A program made the translations under genes and the position numbers. Source: Thermomicrobiales bacterium (GTDB taxonomy: Bacteria; Chloroflexota; Chloroflexia; Thermomicrobiales; UBA6265). From it: a stretch of 64,000 nucleotides of DNA. Under the pieces are notes generated by a model. The model was given only the letters and a program-made list of their open reading frames with translations. It did not search any database and was not told where the DNA came from. Positions 35,089 to 44,378 of this stretch are shown piece after piece (within the stretch, counting starts at the first letter, position 1; every line of letters starts with the position of its first letter). The DNA is taken from NCBI GenBank assembly GCA_019637585.1, contig JAHBVL010000007.1:50519-114518 (forward strand), written 5' to 3'.

Positions 35089-35240
35089 GGGCGAAGGGCA
35101 AAGGGCAAAGGGGCGTGGGGAGTAGCTTGGGGGTAACTGGTAACTGGTAACTGGTAACTAGGAAATGGGAAATGGGAAATCGTCCCCCCCCTCTCCCGCG
35201 GTCGGGAGAGGGGCTGGGGGCGAGGGAGAGTCGGTCGGGA
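35089..35240. repeat. low-complexity runs and a CCCCTCTCCCG hairpin
   Basis: From left to right: a GGGCAAA run (35089-35125), four GGTAACT units (35131-35158), three GGAAATG units (35160-35178), and a hairpin CCCCTCTCCCG / CGGGAGAGGGG (35187-35213). No gene is present here between 35034 and 35316. Confidence 0.55.
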
Positions 35241-35316
35241 GAGCGGCCGGGGGTGAGGGATATTCCCGGGGCCCCGTAGTTCGGGCACCTGTGGCCCGAC
35301 GTGGCATCGGCCGCCG

Positions 35317-35778
35317 CTAGATCAGCCGCGACTTGCTTATCGCGAAGTGCTCCAAGGCCGCTTCCTGCGCTGCGGTTTCCACAGCCTCGGGGCAGACTGC
35401 GCGAACGCGGGTCAACGCGTCGACATGGGTGTGTCCCCGATGGATGAGCCAGGCGGCGAGGATTGTGCCGGTGCGACCCTGACCGGCCAGGCAGTGAACG
35501 GCGACCGCCCGATCGCGGGCGAGTTGGGCGTCGATGAAGGCCAGTGCTTCTCGGAAGTGCCAGGGTTCCGGCGCAGTCATGTCGGCGATCGGCAGGTGAA
35601 GCCAGGTCATGTGGACCGTGTCGAGCAGCAGGGCGTCGAGCTGTGTTTCGGTGAGCGAGAGCAGGGCGCTGATGCCCTGCGTTCGCAGATAGTCGAGATC
35701 GGCAACGAGATCGCCGGTTGCTCCCGGTTTGCTGCAGCCTGCCAGGAGGCCCGATTTCACCCAATAGAACCGCTGCAT
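35317..35778 (-). CDS. dual-specificity protein phosphatase-like (CX5R) protein
   Basis: A 153-residue cytosolic phosphatase. The active-site loop HCLAGQGRTG (residues 95-104; Cys96 nucleophile, Arg102) is intact, and an Asp near 66 (PIADMTAP) is placed as general acid. It resembles small bacterial DSP/PTP-like enzymes that dephosphorylate Ser/Thr/Tyr or phosphoinositides; the substrate is unknown. ATG at 35778 is chosen because MQRFYWVKSGLLAG fits the usual N-terminal strand; the upstream extension to 35973 has no homology to the family. Confidence 0.82.
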   Translation of the reverse strand: MQRFYWVKSGLLAGCSKPGATGDLVADLDYLRTQGISALLSLTETQLDALLLDTVHMTWLHLPIADMTAPEPWHFREALAFIDAQLARDRAVAVHCLAGQGRTGTILAAWLIHRGHTHVDALTRVRAVCPEAVETAAQEAALEHFAISKSRLI

Positions 35779-35848
35779 GGATCGATGCTCGCTGGCCCTT
35801 GCCCCTCCGCGGAGGGGCAAGGAGAATGCATGACGCCGGCCGGAAGTG

Positions 35849-36526
35849 CTAGTTCGACCGGTCGGACGGGATATTCGGAAGCAGCCACTGCAGGAAGCTT
35901 TGCTGGCTCCGGGTTTGCAGATAGAGGGTGCCAGGACCGGTGTAGTTGACGACGAAGCCCTCCCCGCCGGCAATGGTCGATTTCCAGTTGCCGAACTTGC
36001 GCACGTCGTAGGTCATGCCGGCGTCGAATGCGACGATGTGGCCAGTGTCGACGACGAACTCCTGGCCAGCAGCGAGATCGACCTTGTGAATGGCGCCGTA
36101 GGAGCTGACGATCAGCTTGCCGGTTCCCGAACAGCGGAGCATGAACAAGCCCTCGCCGCCAAAGAAGGTGCGAGCGCCGCCCCAATCAGTGTTGACGTCG
36201 ATATCGATTGCGCTGGCCATGAAACTTCCCGCCTGAACGATGAGGTCCTCATTGCGCAGGTCCATCACCATGATGTCGCCGGGCAGTGCGGGCCCGAGCA
36301 TGATGTAGCTCTCGTTCGATTCAGCAGTGTAGGTATTCTGAAAGAAGGTCTCACCTCCCAGAACCGAGCGCTTCAGCGACTTCAACAGCCCGCCAGTGGC
36401 CTGCGTCTCGACCGAGACGTCGCTCATCGCGATCATGGCTCCGCCCTCGACCCGAATCTTCTCGCCCCGGTCGAGAGTCGCCCGGCACACCGCAAATGCC
36501 GGCTGATAGAGGAGCTCTGTGTTCAT
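35849..36526 (-). CDS. AIM24 family protein
   Basis: A 225-residue protein of the AIM24/TIGR00266 family, predicted to be all beta. It shows the Gly-rich strand repeats of this family: EKIRVEGGAMIAMSDVSVETQATGG, TYTAESNESYIMLGPALPGDIMVMD, FFGGEGLFMLRCSGTGKLIVSSYGAI, and a closing FVVNYTGPGTLYLQTRS. The yeast homologue affects mitochondrial inner-membrane organisation; bacterial function is unknown, perhaps membrane-associated binding. ATG at 36526 has AAAGG nine bases upstream; the ATG at 36532 would be too close. It lies 70 bp upstream of the phosphatase gene, same strand. Confidence 0.87.
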   Translation of the reverse strand: MNTELLYQPAFAVCRATLDRGEKIRVEGGAMIAMSDVSVETQATGGLLKSLKRSVLGGETFFQNTYTAESNESYIMLGPALPGDIMVMDLRNEDLIVQAGSFMASAIDIDVNTDWGGARTFFGGEGLFMLRCSGTGKLIVSSYGAIHKVDLAAGQEFVVDTGHIVAFDAGMTYDVRKFGNWKSTIAGGEGFVVNYTGPGTLYLQTRSQQSFLQWLLPNIPSDRSN

Positions 36527-36721
36527 ACCCATGATCCTTTCCACACTAGTCCCTGGTCCCGATGACCACGCAACGATATTGCATCGGGGCCAGTCGCTTC
36601 CTGAATTCCGAATACGACGTAGTTGACAGCAGTTTCGTCCGGGAGGCGGTCCTGCCGATGAGGAGAACAGCGTACGCTGCCGGTCGCCGGGCTTTCCAGC
36701 AGCCGTCCCGCAGAAAAGAGC

Positions 36722-36754
36722 AACCGGGGTGGCCGCGGGAAGGCCACCCCGGTT
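36722..36754 (-). terminator. terminator downstream of the M23 peptidase gene
   Basis: A 13-bp perfect stem AACCGGGGTGGCC / GGCCACCCCGGTT with a 7-base loop, 29 bp past the stop codon. On the minus strand it is followed by GCTCTTTTCTG, a fair U-tract. Confidence 0.75.
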
Positions 36755-36782
36755 GCGCGTTGCTGTCAGTCCCGTGCTGGCG

Positions 36783-39062
36783 CTACAGATAATCTTTCGG
36801 ATCGACTGTCACGCCATTCTTCTGCACCATGAAGTGAACGTGGGGACCGGTGGAGAGACCGGTGCTGCCGACCGGGCCAATCGTTTCACCCTGAGCCACG
36901 GTTTGCCCGACGCGCACGTAGGGGGACGACTGCATGTGGCCATACCAGGTCGACAGACCGTTGCCATGATCGATCTTCACGTAATACCCGAGTCCGCAAT
37001 CGCACCATCCCGCTTCCGCCACTGTTCCAGCTCCGGCAGCCATGATCGCGGTGCCCATGGGAGCGGCGAGGTCGATACCGTTGTGGACGGCGCAACCCCA
37101 GGCCGCGTTGTAGCTATAGAAGCCCAGTGATGAGCAGCCATAATCCTGCGTGAAGGTGTACTTGGCCAGCGGATAGATGAAGGTCGCCGAGGACGTCGAC
37201 GCGGCGGCTGGGGCGGCCGTCGCGATCAGGAACTCACCCTTGGCGAATCCCTGGACCGAATCGCCGACGATGTAGTACCAGGGCTCCTGGTTGCGATCGA
37301 AGAAGGGGCCGTCGGTGATTTCCACGACGTCGCCGCCGCTGAAGGTGCCCAGCAATGTTCCATTGGCTGTGGCGCCGTTGCGGACATTGGTCACACCCGA
37401 GGTGGTGGCGTGGGAACCAATCGAGAGGGACGCCGATGAGCTCGCTGCAGCGGAACTCGATGACGACGAGCTCGAAGAGGCGCTGCTGCTCTGTGGCGCG
37501 CTGGCCGGCACCAGGAATGCGCCGAAGGCGAACGCCCGGATCGATCCGTTGGTCACCAGATACCAGCCGTTGCCCGAGCTGTCATATTCCGGCCCCATGA
37601 CAATCGTGAGGGTGACGCCCTCTTTGAGTGCGAGGAGCTGTTCGGAGGAGGAGTTGGCCTCCATGCGCAGACTCAGTCCGCCGCCGGTGTCGGTTTGGAC
37701 GGCAACGGTCTGACCCGCGCTGAACTGCGGGGTCTCGAAACCGAGATTGCCGCTGCTTGCGGTCGAACCGGTGGTTGTCGAGCTGGAGGACGAACCCGAC
37801 GCGACGAGGAAGCCGGCGTAGGCATAGGCTCGCAGCGCTCCGTCGGTCACCAGATACCAGCCATTGCCGGCATCGTCGGAAACAGGTCCCTGGACGACCC
37901 GCAACGTCGTTCCATCCTTCACCGCGACGAGTTTGTCCGCCGCCAGCGATGGTTCCATCCGCAGGCTGAGTCCGCCGCCGTCATCGGTTTGAACGACGAT
38001 CAGCTGGCCTTCCGAGAACTGGGGCGTCGCGGCGCCGAGATTGCCGCTCGCGCTGTTCGAGGACGAGCCTGACTCCGTCGAACTGCCGCCAGCGACCAGG
38101 AATCCGCCATAGGCCCAGGCCCGCAGCGGTCCGTTGGTCACCAGATACCAACCGTTGTTGGCGTCGTCGTAAACGGGGCCCTCGACGACGGTCAATGTAT
38201 CGCCGTCGCGTGCTGCGTCGAGTTTCTCGGCGGTCATCGACGGTTCGAGCCGCAGACTCAATCCACCCCCGGTATCGGTCTGGACGATCACCGACTGACC
38301 GGCGGAAAACTGCGGTGTGGCATTGCCGAGGTTGGCCGTGCTGCCGCTCGATGCAGACGATGTTGCGGATGAGCTCGATCCCGCCACCAGGAATCCGGCG
38401 AACGCGTAAGCCCGCAATGGACCGTTGGTCACCAGGTACCAGCCATTGCCGGCGCTGTCGGTGTAGGGACCGGCGACGATGGTCAGCGTCGAACCGTCGG
38501 CGGCCGCCGATAGCTTCTCCGCGGACGAGGAAGGCTCCAGCCGCAGACTCAACCCGCCGCCATCATCGGTTTGGACGACGACCGTCTGCCCTTCGGCGAA
38601 ATCAGGGGTCGTATATCCCAGGTAGCCGCTGGAGGTCGACGCCGTGCCTTCGTCTGTATAGACGGCTTCGGTCGACGAGGAGGCGGCCAGGAATCCGGCG
38701 TAGGCGAAGGCGCGAATCGAACCATCGGTGACGAGATACCAGCCGTTGCCGCTGTCATCGTAGTAGGGGCCAGCCACGACCCGGACGATGGAACCGTCGC
38801 CCAGGGCGCCGATCCGCTCCGCGTCGACGCTCGCGTCGTCACGAAGCGAGAGACCACCGCCGTCATCGGTGCGGACGACGACCGACTGGCCAGCCGAGAA
38901 ACTCGGTGTATCGAAACCGATGTAGCCACCAGAATCGGATTGTGCCGAAGTGATTGCAGGGGACAACGCCCCGAGTAGTAGTGTGCCTGCCAGCACGATC
39001 GCGCCTGCAAGCGCTCGCCAGCTCGTGTGCCGGGCAGTGTGCGATGGTAAAGCCACGCGCAC
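36783..39062 (-). CDS. secreted M23 peptidase with six SH3-like repeats
   Basis: About 759 residues from a GTG at 39062 (AGGAGG 10 bases upstream; a TTG at 39083 is an alternative). A signal peptide ends near ITSAQSD (~43). Five near-identical SH3-like repeats of ~95 residues follow (about 45-125, 145-228, 244-325, 341-421 and 437-520). Each carries VVVQTDDGGGLSLR...GNGWYLVTNGPLRAYAYAGFL, with Ser-rich linkers between. A sixth, diverged SH3-like module is at about 552-614. The C-terminal M23/LytM zinc endopeptidase has HNGIDLAAPMGTAI (His660, Asp664) and TGPHVHF (His741, His743). It should cut peptidoglycan cross-bridges outside the membrane. All catalytic residues are present. Confidence 0.88.
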   Translation of the reverse strand: MRVALPSHTARHTSWRALAGAIVLAGTLLLGALSPAITSAQSDSGGYIGFDTPSFSAGQSVVVRTDDGGGLSLRDDASVDAERIGALGDGSIVRVVAGPYYDDSGNGWYLVTDGSIRAFAYAGFLAASSSTEAVYTDEGTASTSSGYLGYTTPDFAEGQTVVVQTDDGGGLSLRLEPSSSAEKLSAAADGSTLTIVAGPYTDSAGNGWYLVTNGPLRAYAFAGFLVAGSSSSATSSASSGSTANLGNATPQFSAGQSVIVQTDTGGGLSLRLEPSMTAEKLDAARDGDTLTVVEGPVYDDANNGWYLVTNGPLRAWAYGGFLVAGGSSTESGSSSNSASGNLGAATPQFSEGQLIVVQTDDGGGLSLRMEPSLAADKLVAVKDGTTLRVVQGPVSDDAGNGWYLVTDGALRAYAYAGFLVASGSSSSSTTTGSTASSGNLGFETPQFSAGQTVAVQTDTGGGLSLRMEANSSSEQLLALKEGVTLTIVMGPEYDSSGNGWYLVTNGSIRAFAFGAFLVPASAPQSSSASSSSSSSSSAAASSSASLSIGSHATTSGVTNVRNGATANGTLLGTFSGGDVVEITDGPFFDRNQEPWYYIVGDSVQGFAKGEFLIATAAPAAASTSSATFIYPLAKYTFTQDYGCSSLGFYSYNAAWGCAVHNGIDLAAPMGTAIMAAGAGTVAEAGWCDCGLGYYVKIDHGNGLSTWYGHMQSSPYVRVGQTVAQGETIGPVGSTGLSTGPHVHFMVQKNGVTVDPKDYL

Positions 39063-39641
39063 TATTCCCTTCCCTCCTGACAACCGGACCCCCGAGTTCG
39101 CGGGCCTCGAGTCCTGTTCTTCTCAGCCCAAACGGAAACCGGCCGGGGTAGCGGGCGGGCGAGAAGCGTCGTGAGGAGACAGAAACCGGGTGGGAGCGTA
39201 CAAGACACCCCAGCCACAACGCCGCGTCCCCCACGCTTGCGTCTCAGCCTGTCTCTTTCCCGAATCGACGCCAATCTTCATCGCGGGTCCTCAGGTCTCG
39301 CGCAACAGCTGCGGGCCGGCTTGGGGTGCGCAAGGCGGATCTGAGATGATGACGACGAACGTCTGCCTCACCATAGCAAAGCGGCTTTCGGCGATTCAAT
39401 GTGAACGTACGGCTTCTCGGGCCGTCATCTGAAAGCTGGGAGCGTGTTATCCGCAAAGATGGCGCGCCGAAGGGCCAGAAAACAACCATGTGCAGTGTCA
39501 ATCGCTATAATCAGTCCATCGGCGCGGCGCCGGTGTCGAATGTGTTCCCCAGTTGCCGCGATAGTTGGACACGGTCGCCGCACTCGCCCTGAGTCGTGCC
39601 TGCGCGGGCGGCCGTGTGGAATGAGAAGGATTCAGACAAAC
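39063..39641. other. divergent intergenic region between M23 gene and tig
   Basis: About 580 bp. I looked for a c-di-AMP (ydaO) riboswitch upstream of the wall hydrolase and found no core. The only clear signal is a TATAAT at 39506-39511 for the plus-strand genes, about 136 bp before tig. No open frame here is supported by a good start site or recognisable domain. Confidence 0.45.
39506..39511 (+). promoter_or_regulatory. candidate -10 element (TATAAT) upstream of tig
   Basis: A perfect TATAAT with no good -35 at standard spacing. It is the best sigma-A-like sequence in this divergent region. Confidence 0.3.
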
Positions 39642-41054
39642 GTGAACGTTACTGTCGAACGGATCCCTGAGAGCCAGGTACGTCTCGAAATCGTCGCCGA
39701 TGCCGCGGAACAGGAGCAGGCGATCGACAAAGCGATCCGCAAGATCTCGCGGGATATCGCGGTTCCCGGGTTCCGGAAGGGCAAAGCGCCCCGGTCGATG
39801 ATCGAGCGGTTGTATGGCCGCGAGGCATTCGTTGAGGAAGCCAATCGCGATCTCATCGACGAGCTCTTCCGCAAGGCGATCGAGCAGGAAGAGATCGTTC
39901 CGGTGGGCGATCCGGAGCTCGATTCGGTCGAATCCGACCCGCTTTCCTTTGTCGTTCGGGTGCCGGTCTATCCGGTCATCGAACCGGGCGACTATCTTTC
40001 GGTTCGGGCCGATCAGGTCGACGCCGCGCTCGGCGAGGGAGAAGTCGACGAGCTGCTGGCCGATATGCAGCGAGCGGAGAGCCCGTGGGTCGATCCGGCC
40101 AAGGCGCGCAAACCGAAAGAAGGGGACCAGGTCACCGTCGATATCGAGATCAAGGAAGGTGACGAAGAGTTCCAGCCGCTCAACGAAGACGCCCAGTTCA
40201 TCATCGGCGAGAGCAATCTGCTGGAAGAGCTGCGGACGGTGATCGAGACCCTCGAACCGGGTGGGTCTGGTTCCGCGGACATCTCCTTCGCCGAGGATGA
40301 CGAGCGCTATCGCGAGGACGATCCACGCCGCGGCAAGACGATGACCTACAACGTCACCCTCAAGGGGATCAAGGAGCGGGAGCTCCTGCCGCTCGATGAC
40401 GAATTCGCCTCGACCTATGGGAAAGTCGATACCCTGGAGGCGCTGCGGGAACAGATGCAGAACAATCTGCACGTTCGCAAGACGCGTGAAGCCCGCACCG
40501 AAGTCGTCAACGCCATTGTGGAAAAACTCCACGAACTGGCGGAGTTCGATATCCCGGCGGCGATGGTCGACGATGCGGTCAACGAGCGCCTGAACAATGT
40601 CCGCCAGCGGCTGGCCTATAGCGGTATCCCGATGGAGGCGTACCTGCGCCAGTCGGGCCAAACCGAAGAAGACCTGAAAGAGGAATTGCGACCCCAATCC
40701 ACGCGGGATCTGCGAACATCGCTGATTCTGCGTGAGATCGCCAGCCGGGAAGAGATCGCCGTCACCGACGAGGATCTGGACGCCGAGATCGAGGATCTGG
40801 TGTCCGGTGCTCCCGAGGCGGAGGAAATGCGCGAGGCATACTCGGCAAACGCCTACCTGCGGTCGGCGTTGCGCAATGATCTCTACGATCAGCGCCTGAC
40901 CGACCGTCTCATCGAGATCGCCACCGAAGGCAAGGGAGCCGTGATCAACGGCTTCGTGCCGGAAGCAGTCGACGAGGCGAATGAGGAAGACGAAGATTCG
41001 TCGACATCGAGCAGCACATCGGACAGCGACGAAGAGGACGAAGCGGGCGACTGA
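39642..41054 (+). CDS. tig: trigger factor (ribosome-associated chaperone)
   Basis: About 470 residues from GTG 39642 ([17 protein letters not shown], with AAGGA 11 bases upstream). The N-terminal ribosome-binding domain carries the GFRKGKAP signature at 43-50. An FKBP-type PPIase domain covers about 150-240, although its active-site aromatic residues are weakly conserved. A helical C-terminal arm domain follows, ending in a Ser/Asp/Glu-rich tail ([20 protein letters not shown]). It binds nascent chains at the exit tunnel. The gene order tig-clpP-clpX is widely conserved. ATG 39621 in the same frame is a possible alternative start. Confidence 0.93.
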   Translation: MNVTVERIPESQVRLEIVADAAEQEQAIDKAIRKISRDIAVPGFRKGKAPRSMIERLYGREAFVEEANRDLIDELFRKAIEQEEIVPVGDPELDSVESDPLSFVVRVPVYPVIEPGDYLSVRADQVDAALGEGEVDELLADMQRAESPWVDPAKARKPKEGDQVTVDIEIKEGDEEFQPLNEDAQFIIGESNLLEELRTVIETLEPGGSGSADISFAEDDERYREDDPRRGKTMTYNVTLKGIKERELLPLDDEFASTYGKVDTLEALREQMQNNLHVRKTREARTEVVNAIVEKLHELAEFDIPAAMVDDAVNERLNNVRQRLAYSGIPMEAYLRQSGQTEEDLKEELRPQSTRDLRTSLILREIASREEIAVTDEDLDAEIEDLVSGAPEAEEMREAYSANAYLRSALRNDLYDQRLTDRLIEIATEGKGAVINGFVPEAVDEANEEDEDSSTSSSTSDSDEEDEAGD

Positions 41055-41103
41055 CGCCCCCGAACCCCCGGCAGGGTACGCCGGACAAAGGACATCTCTG
41101 AAT

Positions 41104-41751
41104 ATGAACATTCCCCGAATCGAGAACCTCGTCCCGATGGTCGTGGAGAGTAGCAACCGCGGTGAACGAGCGTTCGATATCTACTCGCGCCTGCTGCGCG
41201 ACCGGATCATCTTTCTTGGCACGCCGATCGACGACCAGATCGCCAATGTGATCATCGCCCAGATGCTCTTCCTGGAGAACGACGATCCCACCCAGGACAT
41301 CAAGCTCTACATCAACTCCCCGGGCGGCGTGGTCTACTCCGGTCTGGCGATCTACGACACGATGCAGATGATCCGGCCGGATGTGGCGACCTTCTGCGTC
41401 GGCATGAGCGCCAGCATGGCGGCGGTCTTGCTGGCGGCCGGCACTCCGGGCAAGCGGTTCGCGCTGCCGAACGCCCGCGTGATGATCCACCAGGGGTCGG
41501 CCGGGTTCCGGGGCGCCGTTCCCGATATCGAGGTGGTCGCTCGCGAAACGATCAACCTGACCACCAAGCTGACCGAGATCCTCGCCCAGCACACCGGCCA
41601 GGAGTTCGACCGGGTCAAGCGGGATACCGAGCGGGACTACTACATGCCGGCTTCCGAGGCCAAGGACTACGGAATCGTCGATGAGGTTCTGGAGCCGACG
41701 CACAAGCTGGTGTCGTCGAATGGTTCCACCAATGGCGCATCCACGAGCTAG
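41104..41751 (+). CDS. clpP: ATP-dependent Clp protease proteolytic subunit
   Basis: A 215-residue serine protease with the ClpP triad: Ser102 in [13 protein letters not shown], His129 in [10 protein letters not shown], and Asp in the DTERD segment (174-178). The handle helix and [17 protein letters not shown] loop are normal. It forms double heptameric chambers with ClpX. ATG at 41104 is ~50 bp after tig; AAAGGACAT lies upstream. A short Ser/Thr/Asn tail at the C-terminus is not part of the fold. Confidence 0.96.
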   Translation: MNIPRIENLVPMVVESSNRGERAFDIYSRLLRDRIIFLGTPIDDQIANVIIAQMLFLENDDPTQDIKLYINSPGGVVYSGLAIYDTMQMIRPDVATFCVGMSASMAAVLLAAGTPGKRFALPNARVMIHQGSAGFRGAVPDIEVVARETINLTTKLTEILAQHTGQEFDRVKRDTERDYYMPASEAKDYGIVDEVLEPTHKLVSSNGSTNGASTS

Positions 41752-41864
41752 GTGATTGAGGGGCGAGCGATCGCCCCATCGCTGTTCGATGTCGATCGAG
41801 GCGTTTGTTGACTGGCAGAAACGCGCTCGTTCAATCAGAATCCAACAAGGCGTGAGGTGTACGG

Positions 41865-43106
41865 GTGCATTACCGTTGTTCGTTCTGCAATAAGGGACAG
41901 GAAGAGGTCCGGAGGCTGATAGCCGGGCCGAATCAGGTCTATATCTGCGATGAGTGCGTACAGCTCTGTCGCGAGATCATCGAGGAAGAAGAGCCACAGG
42001 CTCCCAAAGTGCAGGTCGGACCAGCCCGGATCCCAACGCCGCGAGCGCTCTACGAACAACTCAACAACTACGTTGTCGGGCAGGAGCGAGCCAAGAAGAT
42101 CCTCTCGGTTGCGGTGTACAACCACTACAAGCGGATCAACGCCGAGCTGTTCGACGAGGATGGCGAAGAGGTCGAGCTGCAGAAGAGCAACATCCTGCTG
42201 GTCGGTCCTACCGGCTGTGGCAAGACATTGCTCGCCCAGACCCTGGCCCGTCTCCTCGATGTGCCCTTCTCCATCGCCGACGCCACCGCGCTCACCGAAG
42301 CGGGGTATGTGGGCGAGGACGTCGAGAATATCCTGCTCCGGCTGATCCAGTCGGCGGGCGACGTGGCCCGGGCGCAGCACGGCATCATCTACATCGACGA
42401 AATCGACAAGATCTCCCGCAAGGCGGACAACCCCTCGATCACCCGGGACGTCTCGGGCGAAGGCGTCCAGCAGGCGCTCCTCAAGATCATCGAAGGAACC
42501 GTGGCCAACGTGCCGCCCCAGAGCGGGCGTAAGCATCCCCATCAGGAATATATCCAGATCGATACCCGGAATATCCTCTTCATCTGCGGAGGAGCCTTCG
42601 AAGGGCTCGATCAGATCGTTTCGAAACGGATCGGCAAGCAGAATCTGATGGGATTCGGTGGTCAGGCCGGTGAAGACGGCCTTTCCGACAACCCGCTCCA
42701 CCAGATGACCCACGACGACCTGCTCAAATATGGTCTGATTCCCGAGTTTGTGGGACGGCTACCGGTCACGGTGGCGCTCGACGAGCTCAGTCATCAGGAT
42801 CTCATCCGGATTCTGACCGAACCGCGCAATGCCATCGTCAAGCAGTACCAGAAGTTCTTCTCGCTCGACGATGTTGAGCTGGTTTTCACCGCGGAAGCGC
42901 TCGAAGCAACCGCGCGGCAGGCCGAAGAACGGAAAACCGGCGCCCGCGGACTGCGCACCGCCATCGAGGAAGTGCTCATCGATGTGATGTACGAGATTCC
43001 GTCGATGGACAATGTGCGCAAATGCATTGTCGATGACAATGTCATCCTCAACCGGAGCCGCCCGCTCCTGATGACCGAACGCGAGGAACCGGTTCCGGCC
43101 GCTTAA
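41865..43106 (+). CDS. clpX: ATP-dependent Clp protease ATP-binding subunit ClpX
   Basis: A 413-residue AAA+ unfoldase with the N-terminal C4 zinc-binding domain (Cys5, Cys8, Cys28, Cys31), Walker A GPTGCGKT at 114-121, Walker [10 protein letters not shown], and an IGF-like loop region ([12 protein letters not shown]) that docks to ClpP. Sensor motifs and the small AAA domain are complete. It starts with GTG at 41865 preceded by GAGGTGTACGG. It unfolds and feeds substrates to ClpP, and follows clpP by 113 bp. Confidence 0.96.
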   Translation: MHYRCSFCNKGQEEVRRLIAGPNQVYICDECVQLCREIIEEEEPQAPKVQVGPARIPTPRALYEQLNNYVVGQERAKKILSVAVYNHYKRINAELFDEDGEEVELQKSNILLVGPTGCGKTLLAQTLARLLDVPFSIADATALTEAGYVGEDVENILLRLIQSAGDVARAQHGIIYIDEIDKISRKADNPSITRDVSGEGVQQALLKIIEGTVANVPPQSGRKHPHQEYIQIDTRNILFICGGAFEGLDQIVSKRIGKQNLMGFGGQAGEDGLSDNPLHQMTHDDLLKYGLIPEFVGRLPVTVALDELSHQDLIRILTEPRNAIVKQYQKFFSLDDVELVFTAEALEATARQAEERKTGARGLRTAIEEVLIDVMYEIPSMDNVRKCIVDDNVILNRSRPLLMTEREEPVPAA

Positions 43107-43184
43107 ACATGGCTCCAGGACTGTTCACGATCATCTGCTCGTAGCCGCAGACCCCCACGTCTGCCTTTTTCGGCAGGACTGCCA

Positions 43185-44216
43185 ATGCAACCCGTTGTTC
43201 TCGACGCGAAGACTCCGGCGATCGACGCCATCGGCGCGATCGTGGCGGAGGAGGTGAGAGCCGGCGGCAAGCGGCTCTTCCGCAAGGGCGAGATCATCAC
43301 CGAGGCGAACGCGGCCGGGCTTGCCCGTCTCGACCGGCAGATTCATGCCGTCCGGCCAGATCCGGACGAAATCCACGAAGATGATGCGGCGCGAGAGCTG
43401 GCGGTCCTGATCGCCGGAGAAGGCACCGAGATCCGGAAACCGGTGCTGAGCCGGGTGAACATCCGTGCCGCCCGCAAAGGGTTGCTCCGGGTCGATGTGG
43501 AGCGGGTGCAGGAGCTCAACCTGATCCCCGATGTCGCCATCTTCACGCAGCTCGACCGCTTGGCCGTGCTGCCGGGCAAAGTGCTGGCAGGCGTCAAGAT
43601 CAGTCCGGTGGTCACACCCCGTTCGACCATCGAGCGGGCGGCAGAGATCGCGCGGGACCGGCAGATCGTGCAGGTCAAACCGTTTCTTCCCCTTCGGGTG
43701 GGCGTGCTCTCCACTGAGGGGATGAACGACAAAGCGCGCGACCGGTTTCAGGAGAGTGTGCGCCGGAAGATCGACTGGTACGGCGCCGAGCTGCTGGGAT
43801 TCGACGATCTGCCGAAGGATGCCGGCGCCGTGGCGGGATCGATACAGGGGTATGTCGACCGGGGCGCCGATCTGGTGCTGGCCGGGGGTGGCAACACGAT
43901 CGATCCGCTCGATGCGACCCTGCAGGCGTTGCCTCGAGTCGATGCCGAAATCGTCACCTTTGGCGCGCCGGTGCATCCGGGCAGCATGCTCTGGCTGGCC
44001 TACCGGGGGGATGTCCCGGTGTTCAATCTGGCGTCCTGCTCGATGTATTCCCGCTCGACGTCCGCCGACCTGATCCTGCCGTGGATCATGGCTGGTGAGC
44101 GGGTGGGCGCGCGAGACATCGCCGCACTGGGCTATGGCGGTTCGCTCGACCGCGACATGCAGTACCGTTTTCCACCCTACGATGCCGAAACGGTCACCGA
44201 CGAACCAGAATCGTGA
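43185..44216 (+). CDS. MoeA-like molybdopterin-binding protein
   Basis: A 343-residue protein whose C-terminal half (about 180-330) has the MoCF/MoeA-type motifs: VLAGGGNTIDPLDATLQAL, then FGAPVHPGSMLWLAYRGDVPVFNLASCSMYSRSTSADLILPWIMAGE, which matches the MoeA loop where molybdopterin is bound. The N-terminal ~150 residues include a GKRLFRKGEIITEANA segment and a helical region. It is likely a cytosolic molybdenum-cofactor biosynthesis or Mo-transfer protein, but shorter than full MoeA (about 400). It lies 79 bp after clpX, same strand. No molybdoenzyme is encoded nearby. Confidence 0.72.
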   Translation: MQPVVLDAKTPAIDAIGAIVAEEVRAGGKRLFRKGEIITEANAAGLARLDRQIHAVRPDPDEIHEDDAARELAVLIAGEGTEIRKPVLSRVNIRAARKGLLRVDVERVQELNLIPDVAIFTQLDRLAVLPGKVLAGVKISPVVTPRSTIERAAEIARDRQIVQVKPFLPLRVGVLSTEGMNDKARDRFQESVRRKIDWYGAELLGFDDLPKDAGAVAGSIQGYVDRGADLVLAGGGNTIDPLDATLQALPRVDAEIVTFGAPVHPGSMLWLAYRGDVPVFNLASCSMYSRSTSADLILPWIMAGERVGARDIAALGYGGSLDRDMQYRFPPYDAETVTDEPES

Positions 44217-44378
44217 CCTGATTCCTGCAACCATCCAGCGCAACAGGTGGCCGGCTGGGGTAGGATTGACTCGTTCTCCGGTTACGGCAAACAACTGACC
44301 GGGCCCTTCATACGTACGTTAGAAACAGTGCCGGAAGATGGTGCGCCGGTAAACAGCAGAGGGGAGCGTGGGGCGGGG

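Noticed and set aside
39063-39360. Possible c-di-AMP (ydaO) riboswitch before the M23 gene
   Set aside because: Wall hydrolases often have one and short GGGG-rich matches occur, but the conserved core strings are not present.
43157-43178. CTGCC-TTTTT-CGGCAG hairpin after clpX
   Set aside because: The T-run is the loop, not a tail after the stem, so it is not a Rho-independent terminator.
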